Assembly (NCBI GenBank): GCA_030153045.1
Contig: JASLID010000102.1
Coordinates: forward strand, 1-6,008
Reading direction: 5' to 3'
Source: Flavobacterium sp.
GTDB taxonomy: Bacteria > Bacteroidota > Bacteroidia > Flavobacteriales > Flavobacteriaceae
DNA length: 6,008 bases
Within the stretch, counting starts at the first letter, position 1. Each line of letters starts with the position of its first letter. Under the pieces are notes generated by a model that searched no databases, was not told the origin of the DNA, and saw nothing but the letters and a program-made list of their open reading frames with translations. This document shows positions 1 to 6,008 of the stretch, piece by piece. The position numbers and the translations under genes are program-made.

Positions 1-915
1 CCTGTAACCGAATTAATTCCAGTCGCTTCTGAAAAATCAGTTGGAAAGGAAATCGAGTGGAAAGGGAAGAAGTATAAGGTAGTTGGTATGCAAACTGCTG
101 TCGATATGAAAGCCGATATCGCTTTGTTTTCTGCTGGTGGGGAAACTTCTTTGGAGTGGGCTCCAAAATTTGCTGCTGCAGGTACAACAGTTATTGATAA
201 TTCTTCAGCATGGAGAATGGATCCAACGAAGAAACTTATCGTTCCAGAAATTAATGCATCTGAATTAACTACATCAGATAAAATTATTGCCAATCCAAAC
301 TGTTCGACGATTCAAATGGTTATGGTTTTAGCACCATTGCATAAAAAATACAACGTCAAACGTGTTATTGTTTCAACATACCAATCTATTACAGGAACTG
401 GTGTTAAAGCTGTAAGACAGTTGGAAAATGAATATGCTGGAGTTAAAGAGGAGATGGCATATAAATACCAAATTCACCGTAACGCCATTCCACAATGCGA
501 CAGTTTTGAAGACAATGGATATACCAAAGAAGAAATGAAATTGGTTCGTGAAACTCAAAAAATCCTTAGTGATAAAACGATTGCGGTTACTGCAACTGCT
601 GTTCGTGTACCTATCGTTGGAGGACATAGTGAAGCTGTGAATGTTGAATTTTCTAATGATTTTGATGTTAATGAAATTAGAAGTATTTTACATCATACTG
701 ATGGAGTTGTAGTACAAGACAATTCTGATACTTACACTTACCCAATGCCACTTTTCGCTGAAGGGAAAGACGATGTTTTTGTAGGCCGTATTCGTCGTGA
801 TGAAAGCCAGCCAAATACATTAAACATGTGGATTGTAGCTGACAACTTGAGAAAAGGAGCTGCAACAAACACCATTCAAATTGCTGAATACTTAGTTAAA
901 AATAACTTAGTTTAA
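1..915 (+). CDS. asd: Aspartate-semialdehyde dehydrogenase, 5'-truncated by window edge
   Basis: This cytoplasmic enzyme reduces aspartyl-4-phosphate to aspartate-4-semialdehyde with NADPH, the branch point to lysine/diaminopimelate, threonine and methionine. The frame is open from base 1 (reading PVTELIPVASEKSVGK), so the ATG at 88 is internal. The 304 codons present suggest that about 25 N-terminal residues, including the GxxGxxG nucleotide-binding loop, lie outside the window, given a family length near 330. Visible signatures are SSAWRMDP, the active-site motif ANPNCST with the catalytic Cys at bases 301-303 (fragment residue 101), the YQSITGTG segment, and RVPIVGGHSEAV with the substrate-binding Arg (604-606) and the catalytic-base His (625-627). 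The C-terminus NLRKGAATNTIQIAEYL is typical of the family. No frameshift or lost key residue is seen. A terminator follows 17 bases after the stop, so the gene ends its transcription unit. Identification is secure. Confidence 0.97.
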   Translation, partial: PVTELIPVASEKSVGKEIEWKGKKYKVVGMQTAVDMKADIALFSAGGETSLEWAPKFAAAGTTVIDNSSAWRMDPTKKLIVPEINASELTTSDKIIANPNCSTIQMVMVLAPLHKKYNVKRVIVSTYQSITGTGVKAVRQLENEYAGVKEEMAYKYQIHRNAIPQCDSFEDNGYTKEEMKLVRETQKILSDKTIAVTATAVRVPIVGGHSEAVNVEFSNDFDVNEIRSILHHTDGVVVQDNSDTYTYPMPLFAEGKDDVFVGRIRRDESQPNTLNMWIVADNLRKGAATNTIQIAEYLVKNNLV

Positions 916-932
916 AAAAATAACTCAAAAGT

Positions 933-968
933 AAAAATCCGTTATAAGTAAAATTGTAACGGATTTTT
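933..968 (+). terminator. Intrinsic terminator after asd
   Basis: An inverted repeat has arms at 933-947 and 954-968. Twelve outer pairs are perfect (AAAAATCCGTTA with its complement), followed by one G-U wobble (945/956) and two A-T pairs, closing a 6-base loop. The right arm ends in five T and continues into the T-rich CTTTTATATTTG. The stem is mostly AT with only a short GC core, so it is a moderate terminator. Its A-rich left flank would also give a T run on the opposite strand, so it could work both ways. Confidence 0.8.
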
Positions 969-980
969 CTTTTATATTTG
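954..980 (+). promoter_or_regulatory. Bacteroidota-type promoter for the small His/Cys gene
   Basis: TATATTTG at 973-980 matches the Bacteroidota -7 consensus TAnnTTTG exactly. A TTG at 954-956 could be the -33 element, but the 16-base spacing is slightly shorter than the usual 17-23 reported for Flavobacterium. The -33 part lies inside the right arm of the asd terminator. The expected transcription start, about 4-8 bases past the box, falls at or right next to the ATG at 987, implying a leaderless or nearly leaderless mRNA. This is a consensus match only. Confidence 0.5.
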
Positions 981-986
981 TTTCAA

Positions 987-1337
987 ATGAAAAAGAAATT
1001 AGTCATATTTAACTATTCTTTACTGACGGCTGTATTGTTCGCAATATTGTTTCAATCAGTGCATTCATTTGAACATATAGTTAAGCAATTAACTACCAAA
1101 CATTGCGACCACAAATACAATCGTGATGTAACCGAATTTACGCACAGCCACAACGATTTTGATCATTGTTTTGTTTGCGAGTATTCGTTTAGTAATTACA
1201 CTCCAACAGCTTTTTATTCTTTTGAATTTTACAATGTCGTTTCCGATACCGTTCGTTCGTTTGGTTTTGGAGAAAACTGCATTGTTTTTTCAGTAAGCAC
1301 AGTTTCGTTAAGGGGACCTCCTAGTTTTATTGTTTAA
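987..1337 (+). CDS. Small exported His/Cys-rich protein, putative metal handling
   Basis: This is a 116-residue protein with no certain family assignment. The start is placed at ATG 987, directly before the signal sequence; an in-frame TTG at 978 would add three residues but lies inside the promoter box. Residues 2-4 are Lys, and 5-23 form a hydrophobic segment that is either a signal peptide (possible cleavage after VHS, residue 27) or an N-terminal membrane anchor. The next region is packed with possible metal ligands: H30, H39, C40, H42, H53, H55, H60, C61 and C64, including THSH and a CxxC (HCFVC). A further Cys is at 98. The C-terminus reads SLRGPPSFIV. A signal sequence, a His/Cys core and a C-terminal RGPP/RAPP-like end recall DUF2946-type and other small proteins coded beside metal TonB-dependent receptors; that link is from memory of architecture, not a search. 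The receptor gene follows 91 bases downstream without a strong terminator, so co-expression is likely. A role as a periplasmic metal-binding partner or sensor of the receptor is inference. Confidence 0.8.
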   Translation: MKKKLVIFNYSLLTAVLFAILFQSVHSFEHIVKQLTTKHCDHKYNRDVTEFTHSHNDFDHCFVCEYSFSNYTPTAFYSFEFYNVVSDTVRSFGFGENCIVFSVSTVSLRGPPSFIV

Positions 1338-1374
1338 AAAATCCAATTACTTAAGGATTTTCAATTGTATTATA

Positions 1375-1395
1375 TTCTTCAAAATGTTTGAAGAA
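1375..1395. promoter_or_regulatory. 9-3-9 palindrome upstream of receptor gene, candidate operator
   Basis: There are perfect 9-base arms, TTCTTCAAA at 1375-1383 and TTTGAAGAA at 1387-1395, around a 3-base centre. It lies 33 bases before the receptor ATG. The right arm includes TTTG (1387-1390), part of AATGTTTG, which is one base away from the TAnnTTTG -7 consensus, so a bound repressor could block a weak local promoter. There is no T run after it, so it is not an intrinsic terminator. A site for a dimeric metal regulator (Fur/Zur or MerR/ArsR type) is possible, but no regulator is coded in the window and no known box is matched. It might equally be an mRNA hairpin in the leader. Confidence 0.35.
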
Positions 1396-1428
1396 AAATT
1401 CTATTTAAACAATAATTAAAATCTAAAA

Positions 1429-3636
1429 ATGAAATCATTTTTTATAGCTCTATTTATAGGGTTTTCACTATTTGTTAGTGCTCAAAATACATTAAAAGGA
1501 ATCGTTTCAGACGAAAATAAAAAGGCATTAGAAAACGTATTAGTTTCTATTCCAGATTTACACAAAGAAGTTAAAACAAATAATCTGGGCGCTTACGAAT
1601 TCCATAATTTACCATCCGGAAGCTTTACCGTTACTTTTTCGCATCCAGAATTCGATGTAAATACATCAACAATAACTTTAAGTCAAGGCGTAACTCTTTT
1701 GGATGTAACTTTATCAGAAGAGCATTCACATCACATTGATGAAATAATCGTTTCTACAGTTTTCAATAAAATTCAATCACAGAATGTGATGAAAGTCGAA
1801 AACAAAAAAATTAAAGACTTACAACAAAAAGGCGCAGCAACTTTAGCCGAAGGTTTAGCAACGATACCAGGAGTTTCTAATATATCTACGGGAGCATCGA
1901 TAGGAAAGCCTGTTATTCGTGGATTAAGTGGGAATCGCGTTTTAGTTTATACGCAAGGTGTTCGATTAGAAAACCAACAATTTGGTGAAGAACACGGGCT
2001 TGGGTTAAATGATAGTGGTATTGAAAGTGTCGAAGTCATTAAAGGCCCAGCTTCCTTATTGTATGGTTCAGATGCTCTAGGCGGTGTTTTGTATTTTAAC
2101 CCAGAAAAATTCGCTCAAAATAATTCTTATGCGAGCGATTTCAGTCAAAAATTCTTCAGTAATACTTTAGGAAGCAATACTTCGTTCGGATTAAAATCTT
2201 CTTCAGAAAATTGGAAATTTTTACTCCGAGGGGGCTATAACAATCACGCCGATTATAAAATTCCTAATGGTGATAGAATTACAAATACTCGTTTTGAAGA
2301 AATCGATTTCAAGTCGGGTATTGGGTATAATAATTCTAAATTTTCGAGTGTTTTTCGTTATAATTTAAATAATTTGACTTTAGGCTTACCTGAAGAAATA
2401 GGAATAAATACCACAAAAAGAGATCCAGATTATCCAAGGCAAGGCGTTTTAAACCATATTATAAGCCTGCACAACACAATTTATTTGAAGAGCTCAAAAT
2501 TGGATGTTGACTTAGGATACATTGCGAATGATAGAAAAGAATTTGAAGATTCTCCCAATCCTGTTTTACAAATGGATTTGAAGACGATCAATTATGATGT
2601 GAAATATTACTTGCCTAAAATTGGAAAATTGGAAACCATCATTGGTATTCAGGGAATGAACCAAAGCAATAAAAATTTAGGCGAAGAAATTTTAATTCCA
2701 AATGCCAAAACGAAAGATATTGGAGCTTTAATAACCGCCAATTATGAGTGGAATAAAAGTGTAGTACAAGCAGGTTTGCGATTTGATAACCGCAATATTG
2801 AAACAGAAAATCATGGTGAAATAGGCGAGGAAGGTTATTTTGAAGCCTTAAATAAAAAATTCAATAGTTTCAATGCTTCGTTAGGATACAAAACGAATTT
2901 GATGGATAATTTATCATTGCGATTAAATATAGCTTCTGGTTTTAGAGCGCCTAATTTAGCAGAGCTGACTTCTAACGGTGTTCACGAAGGAAGCAATCGT
3001 TATGAAATTGGAAATTCAAATCTTAAAAATGAGCAGAACATTCAAACAGATTTAAATTTAGAATATGGAAATTCTCATTTTGAATTCTTTGTCAACGGAT
3101 TTTACAATCACATCAATAATTATATTTTTATATCGCCTAACGGTAATGTTATAGAAGATAATAACGCGTATGATTATGTACAAGCAAATGCTAGCTTGTA
3201 TGGTGGAGAAGCAGGAATCCATTTTCACCCACACCCGTTAGATTGGTTGCATATTACCAGTAGTTTTGAAAGTGTAATTGGAAAGAAAGCTAACGGTGAT
3301 TATTTACCTCTAATCCCTGCTAATAAGTTAAATAATAACCTTCGTACAGAATTTAAAATCAATAATTGGTTTAAAACAGGATTTGCTTCTTTCAATGTTG
3401 AGACGTATTTAGCTCAAAATAAAATTGGAGAATTCGAAACCAAAACCAATGATTATTCTTTGGTTAATATTGGCTTTGGAGGAAATGTGAATATTGGTAA
3501 AACAAAATTTGATATCTCATGTAATGCAAATAATCTATTCGACAGAACCTACATTTCGCACCTTTCAAGACTAAAAACAGATGGTATTCCTAATATGGGA
3601 AGAAATATAATTGTAGGAGTATCTTTTAATTTATAA
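1429..3636 (+). CDS. TonB-dependent outer-membrane receptor, probably metal (ZnuD-like)
   Basis: This 735-residue outer-membrane transporter is powered by TonB/ExbBD. Residues 1-18 are a signal peptide with a cut at VSA-QN. Residues about 20-95 form a CarboxypepD_reg-like beta-sandwich typical of Bacteroidota receptors (LKGIVSDENKKALENVLVSI, then NNLGAYEFHNLPSGSFTV). A His cluster EEHSHHIDE (97-105) runs into the TonB-box-like DEIIVSTVF. The plug spans about 115-225, with GKPVIRGLSGNRVLV (159-173), the conserved ESVEVIKGPASLLYGSDALGGVL (199-221) and EEHG around H189. The rest is a 22-strand-type barrel, including FRAPNLAEL and HFHPHPLDW (598-606, plus H608), ending in VSFNL as expected for BamA-dependent insertion. 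The GKPVIRGLSGNRV plug signature resembles zinc receptors of the ZnuD group. With the His clusters and the His/Cys-rich neighbour this suggests zinc or copper, but the substrate is unproven; siderophore or heme use is less likely. The gene is intact. Its start is ATG 1429, directly before the signal peptide, with an A-rich leader and no Shine-Dalgarno. Confidence 0.95.
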   Translation: MKSFFIALFIGFSLFVSAQNTLKGIVSDENKKALENVLVSIPDLHKEVKTNNLGAYEFHNLPSGSFTVTFSHPEFDVNTSTITLSQGVTLLDVTLSEEHSHHIDEIIVSTVFNKIQSQNVMKVENKKIKDLQQKGAATLAEGLATIPGVSNISTGASIGKPVIRGLSGNRVLVYTQGVRLENQQFGEEHGLGLNDSGIESVEVIKGPASLLYGSDALGGVLYFNPEKFAQNNSYASDFSQKFFSNTLGSNTSFGLKSSSENWKFLLRGGYNNHADYKIPNGDRITNTRFEEIDFKSGIGYNNSKFSSVFRYNLNNLTLGLPEEIGINTTKRDPDYPRQGVLNHIISLHNTIYLKSSKLDVDLGYIANDRKEFEDSPNPVLQMDLKTINYDVKYYLPKIGKLETIIGIQGMNQSNKNLGEEILIPNAKTKDIGALITANYEWNKSVVQAGLRFDNRNIETENHGEIGEEGYFEALNKKFNSFNASLGYKTNLMDNLSLRLNIASGFRAPNLAELTSNGVHEGSNRYEIGNSNLKNEQNIQTDLNLEYGNSHFEFFVNGFYNHINNYIFISPNGNVIEDNNAYDYVQANASLYGGEAGIHFHPHPLDWLHITSSFESVIGKKANGDYLPLIPANKLNNNLRTEFKINNWFKTGFASFNVETYLAQNKIGEFETKTNDYSLVNIGFGGNVNIGKTKFDISCNANNLFDRTYISHLSRLKTDGIPNMGRNIIVGVSFNL

Positions 3637-3673
3637 GATTTATTTTTTAACGAAATGCTAACATTTCAATGAC

Positions 3674-3681
3674 TATTTTTG
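3674..3681 (+). promoter_or_regulatory. -7 promoter element for the S9 peptidase gene
   Basis: TATTTTTG is an exact match to the Bacteroidota -7 consensus TAnnTTTG. The expected mRNA start near 3685-3689 leaves a leader of roughly 14-18 bases to ATG 3703, which fits. No TTG lies at the usual -33 distance, so the promoter may be weak or use a degenerate upstream element. A 6-base inverted repeat, GAAATG (3652-3657) and CATTTC (3662-3667), sits just upstream. No terminator separates the receptor from this gene, so read-through from the receptor is also possible. Confidence 0.45.
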
Positions 3682-3702
3682 TTATCAATCAAAAAAACTA
3701 AC

Positions 3703-5859
3703 ATGAAAAAAACAGTAATAGCCATAACAGTAATTTGTAGCTTGACTATGAATGCACAAGCGCCTAAAGACAAAATGGGAAAAGTAAAGTATCCTAAAAC
3801 AAAGAAAATAGAGCATGTTGATACCTATTTTGGAACCAATGTAAACGACCCTTATCGTTGGCTCGAAGATGATCATTCTACCGAAACAGGGAATTGGGTC
3901 AAAGCTCAAAATGATGCCACTTACGGTTATTTAAATCAAATTCCTTTTCGTGATGCCATAAAAGCAAGAATGGAAAAACTATGGAATTACGAAAAAATTG
4001 GAGCGCCTTACAAAGAGGGGAATTATACCTATTATTCTAAAAATAATGGTTTGCAAAATCAATCGGTTATCTATAGAAAAGGGGATTCAGGTAAAGAAGA
4101 AATCTTTTTAGATCCAAATACTTTCTCTAAAGAAGGAACAACATCATTAGGTGGATTAGATTTTTCTAGAGATGGTTCAAAAGTAGCCTATGCTATTTCA
4201 GAAGGTGGAAGCGATTGGCGAAAAGTAATTATCATGGATGCACTTTCAAAAAGAATCATGGAAGACACCATTGTCGATGTAAAATTTAGTGGCGTTTCCT
4301 GGAAAGGCAATGAAGGTTTTTATTATTCAAGTTATGACAAACCTAAAGGAAGTGAACTTTCGGCAAAGACAGATCAACACAAACTGTATTACCATAAATT
4401 AGGGACATCTCAAAAAGAGGATAAAGTAATTTTTGGTTTAGACCAAAAAAGAAGATATGTAGGAGGTAGTGTAACAGAGGATGACAAATATTTAGTCATT
4501 TCTGCTTCAAATTCAACCTACGGGAATGAATTGTTTATCAAAGATTTAACCAATGCAGATAGTCCAATTGTGACCATCGTTGATAATTTTAATAATTCCA
4601 GTTATATTATTGAAAATGAAGGAAGCAAACTGTTTATCGTAACTGATTTCAATGCGCCAAATAAGCGAGTTGTAACAGTTGACGTATCGAATCCAAAACA
4701 AGAAAATTGGAAATCCTTTATTCCAGAAACCGAAAATGTTCTGTCTCCATCCACCGGAAGTGGATTCTTTTTTACCAATTATATGAAAGATGCTATTTCA
4801 GTAGTAAAGCAATATGATTACAGTGGAAAACTAGTTAGAGAAATTGCATTGCCAGATCTAGGAACAGCAGGTGGATTTGCAGGTAAAAGAGATGATAAAG
4901 AATTGTATTATTCATTTACCAATTATGTTACTCCTGGAACTATTTATTCATTTGATCCAAAATCTGGAAAATCAGAGATTTATCAAAAGCCTAAAGTAGA
5001 TTTTAAAGGCGAAGATTTTGTTTCTAAGCAAGTTTTCTATACTTCTAAGGATGGAACTAAAATCCCTATGATCATCACGCATAAAAAAGGATTGAAATTA
5101 GACGGTAATAACCCAACAATGCTTTATGGTTATGGAGGTTTCAATATTAGTTTAACACCGGCTTTTAGTATTGCCAATGCCGTTTGGATGGAAAACGGAG
5201 GGATCCTTGCAGTGCCTAATTTACGTGGCGGAGGCGAGTACGGAAAAAAATGGCATGTTGCTGGTACAAAAATGCAAAAGCAAAACGTATTTGATGATTT
5301 TATAGCTGCCGCAGAATATTTAAATGCAAATAAATATACGTCTAAAGATTTTCTTGCAATACGTGGAGGTTCTAACGGAGGATTGTTAGTTGGCGCAACA
5401 ATGACACAACGTCCAGATTTAATGAGAGTAGCTTTACCAGCTGTAGGAGTGCTAGATATGTTGCGTTATCACGCATTTACTGCTGGAGCAGGTTGGGCAT
5501 ACGATTACGGAACTTCTGAAGACTCAAAAGAAATGTTCGAGTATATTAAAGCCTATTCACCAGTTCATAATGTAAAAAGCGGAGTTCAATACCCAGCGAC
5601 TATGGTCACAACTGGAGATCATGATGACCGAGTGGTACCTGCACACAGTTTTAAATTTGCTGCCGAATTGCAGGACAAACAAACGGGACCAAATCCAACC
5701 TTAATTCGTATTGATATTAAAGCGGGTCATGGAGCGGGAAAATCAGTTTCAGCAACGATTCAAGAAAATGTAGATATTCAGGCTTTTACCTTGTATAATA
5801 TGGGGGTGAAATCTTTATCGATAAAAAATAAGGATAATAGTTTTAAGAAGAAATTATAA
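3703..5859 (+). CDS. Secreted prolyl oligopeptidase, family S9A
   Basis: This serine peptidase cleaves short peptides after proline; a 718-residue protein fits the family's 700-720. The start is ATG 3703, giving signal peptide MKKTVIAITVICSLTMNA with a cut before QAPKD, so the enzyme is probably periplasmic. The longer reading from TTG 3679 would begin inside the promoter box. Cys12 lacks a lipobox. Residues about 22-75 form the N-terminal wrap, with the family motif DPYRWLED (49-56). About 75-430 is the beta-propeller that limits substrate size. The alpha/beta-hydrolase domain follows, with oxyanion Tyr477 in YGYGGF, LRGGGEYG (507-514), nucleophile Ser557 in GGSNGG, Trp598 of the proline pocket, Asp641 and Arg643 in DHDDRV, and His676 in KAGHGAGK. 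All catalytic residues are present. The C-terminal tail is Lys-rich. The gene is 66 bases after the receptor and ends at a strong terminator. A link to metal uptake is not evident; peptide scavenging is the likely role. Confidence 0.96.
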   Translation: MKKTVIAITVICSLTMNAQAPKDKMGKVKYPKTKKIEHVDTYFGTNVNDPYRWLEDDHSTETGNWVKAQNDATYGYLNQIPFRDAIKARMEKLWNYEKIGAPYKEGNYTYYSKNNGLQNQSVIYRKGDSGKEEIFLDPNTFSKEGTTSLGGLDFSRDGSKVAYAISEGGSDWRKVIIMDALSKRIMEDTIVDVKFSGVSWKGNEGFYYSSYDKPKGSELSAKTDQHKLYYHKLGTSQKEDKVIFGLDQKRRYVGGSVTEDDKYLVISASNSTYGNELFIKDLTNADSPIVTIVDNFNNSSYIIENEGSKLFIVTDFNAPNKRVVTVDVSNPKQENWKSFIPETENVLSPSTGSGFFFTNYMKDAISVVKQYDYSGKLVREIALPDLGTAGGFAGKRDDKELYYSFTNYVTPGTIYSFDPKSGKSEIYQKPKVDFKGEDFVSKQVFYTSKDGTKIPMIITHKKGLKLDGNNPTMLYGYGGFNISLTPAFSIANAVWMENGGILAVPNLRGGGEYGKKWHVAGTKMQKQNVFDDFIAAAEYLNANKYTSKDFLAIRGGSNGGLLVGATMTQRPDLMRVALPAVGVLDMLRYHAFTAGAGWAYDYGTSEDSKEMFEYIKAYSPVHNVKSGVQYPATMVTTGDHDDRVVPAHSFKFAAELQDKQTGPNPTLIRIDIKAGHGAGKSVSATIQENVDIQAFTLYNMGVKSLSIKNKDNSFKKKL

Positions 5860-5863
5860 ATTT

Positions 5864-5902
5864 AAAAAGAGGTTTACTTTTGTAAGTAAACCTCTTTTTT
5901 TT
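5864..5902 (+). terminator. Strong intrinsic terminator after the S9 peptidase
   Basis: A perfect 16-base stem has arms at 5864-5879 and 5884-5899, with core GAGGTTTACTT, and closes a 4-base TTGT loop. The right arm runs into eight consecutive T (5895-5902). It begins 4 bases after the peptidase stop codon. The left arm starts with five A, so the mirror structure on the other strand also has a short T run and may serve a converging gene. Confidence 0.93.
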
Positions 5903-6008
5903 GATATCTATTAGTAAGATTAGAAGGAGTTTAACAAATCTCAGATTATTTTAAAACGGATCTTCTTATTATGCTATTAAATATTCTGTAGCCCATTATT
6001 GCACGAAA
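5903..6008. other. Non-coding tail; possible 3' end of a converging gene at 5946-6008 (-)
   Basis: No + strand gene is visible. AGAAGGAG near 5921-5928 resembles a ribosome-binding site but no start codon follows at a usable distance. On the - strand one frame is open from the window edge (6008) to a TAA at 5946-5948, encoding 20 residues that end in IIRRSVLK. This could be the C-terminus of a gene converging on the terminator, but an open stretch this short occurs easily by chance and I do not recognise the peptide. Confidence 0.2.

Noticed and set aside
373..627. Open frame of 84 codons on the - strand inside asd
   Set aside because: It is entirely antisense to a well-conserved asd segment, and the product is of low complexity with no recognisable motif; it is a shadow frame.
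677..868. Open frame of 63 codons on the - strand inside asd
   Set aside because: It is antisense to conserved coding sequence, with no promoter or family resemblance.
978..986. TTG start giving a three-residue longer small protein
   Set aside because: The codon overlaps the TAnnTTTG promoter element, and the ATG at 987 begins a normal Lys-rich signal sequence.
1338..1361. Short hairpin AAAATCC / GGATTTT with a 10-base loop after the small gene
   Set aside because: There are only 7 pairs, mostly A-T, with a large loop and no following T run. It is too weak to call a terminator, so co-transcription with the receptor is kept as the default.
3736..3738. Cys12 of the peptidase as a lipoprotein anchor
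   Set aside because: The residues before it (T-V-I) lack the small residue required at -1 of a lipobox; cleavage after MNA fits a normal signal peptide better.
3685..3909. Open frame of 74 codons on the - strand over the start of the peptidase
   Set aside because: It is antisense to the signal peptide and the DPYRWLED region; the Phe/Tyr/Cys-rich product is what the complement of Lys-rich AT-rich code gives.
5921..5928. AGAAGGAG as a ribosome-binding site for a new gene
   Set aside because: No ATG, GTG or TTG follows within a usable distance on the + strand, and genes of this organism do not appear to rely on such sites.

Overview
The window looks like an ordinary chromosomal segment of a Flavobacterium-like member of the Bacteroidota. 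The DNA is strongly AT-rich and the starts lack clear Shine-Dalgarno sequences. Two upstream regions carry exact matches to the TAnnTTTG -7 promoter element of this phylum, and the secreted proteins have short signal peptides ending in the typical '...A-Q' junction. The receptor has the CarboxypepD_reg-like N-terminal extension common in Bacteroidota. The genus is an inference from style; there is no rRNA or other marker here.

Layout, all genes on the + strand: (1) bases 1-915 are the 3' part of asd (aspartate-semialdehyde dehydrogenase), cut by the left window edge and closed by a hairpin terminator at 933-968. (2) Bases 987-1337 encode a small exported or membrane-anchored protein rich in His and Cys and ending near an RGPP motif. 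(3) Bases 1429-3636 encode a complete TonB-dependent outer-membrane receptor with a ZnuD-like plug and His clusters. (4) Bases 3703-5859 encode a complete secreted prolyl oligopeptidase (family S9A) with an intact Ser-Asp-His triad, followed by a strong intrinsic terminator at 5864-5902. (5) Bases 5903-6008 hold no supported gene, only an open reading frame of 20 codons on the - strand that runs off the window.

Functionally, asd is housekeeping (lysine/threonine/methionine and diaminopimelate synthesis) and is separated from the rest by its terminator. The small His/Cys protein and the receptor are 91 bases apart and are probably one unit. The likely theme is uptake or handling of a transition metal, with zinc or copper as best guesses. 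A 9-3-9 palindrome in the receptor leader is a candidate operator. The peptidase appears to have its own promoter and is probably an independent peptide-degrading enzyme.

There is no sign of mobile DNA, CRISPR, RNA genes or a defence system. The only part that may be under-described is the small His/Cys protein and its pairing with the receptor.
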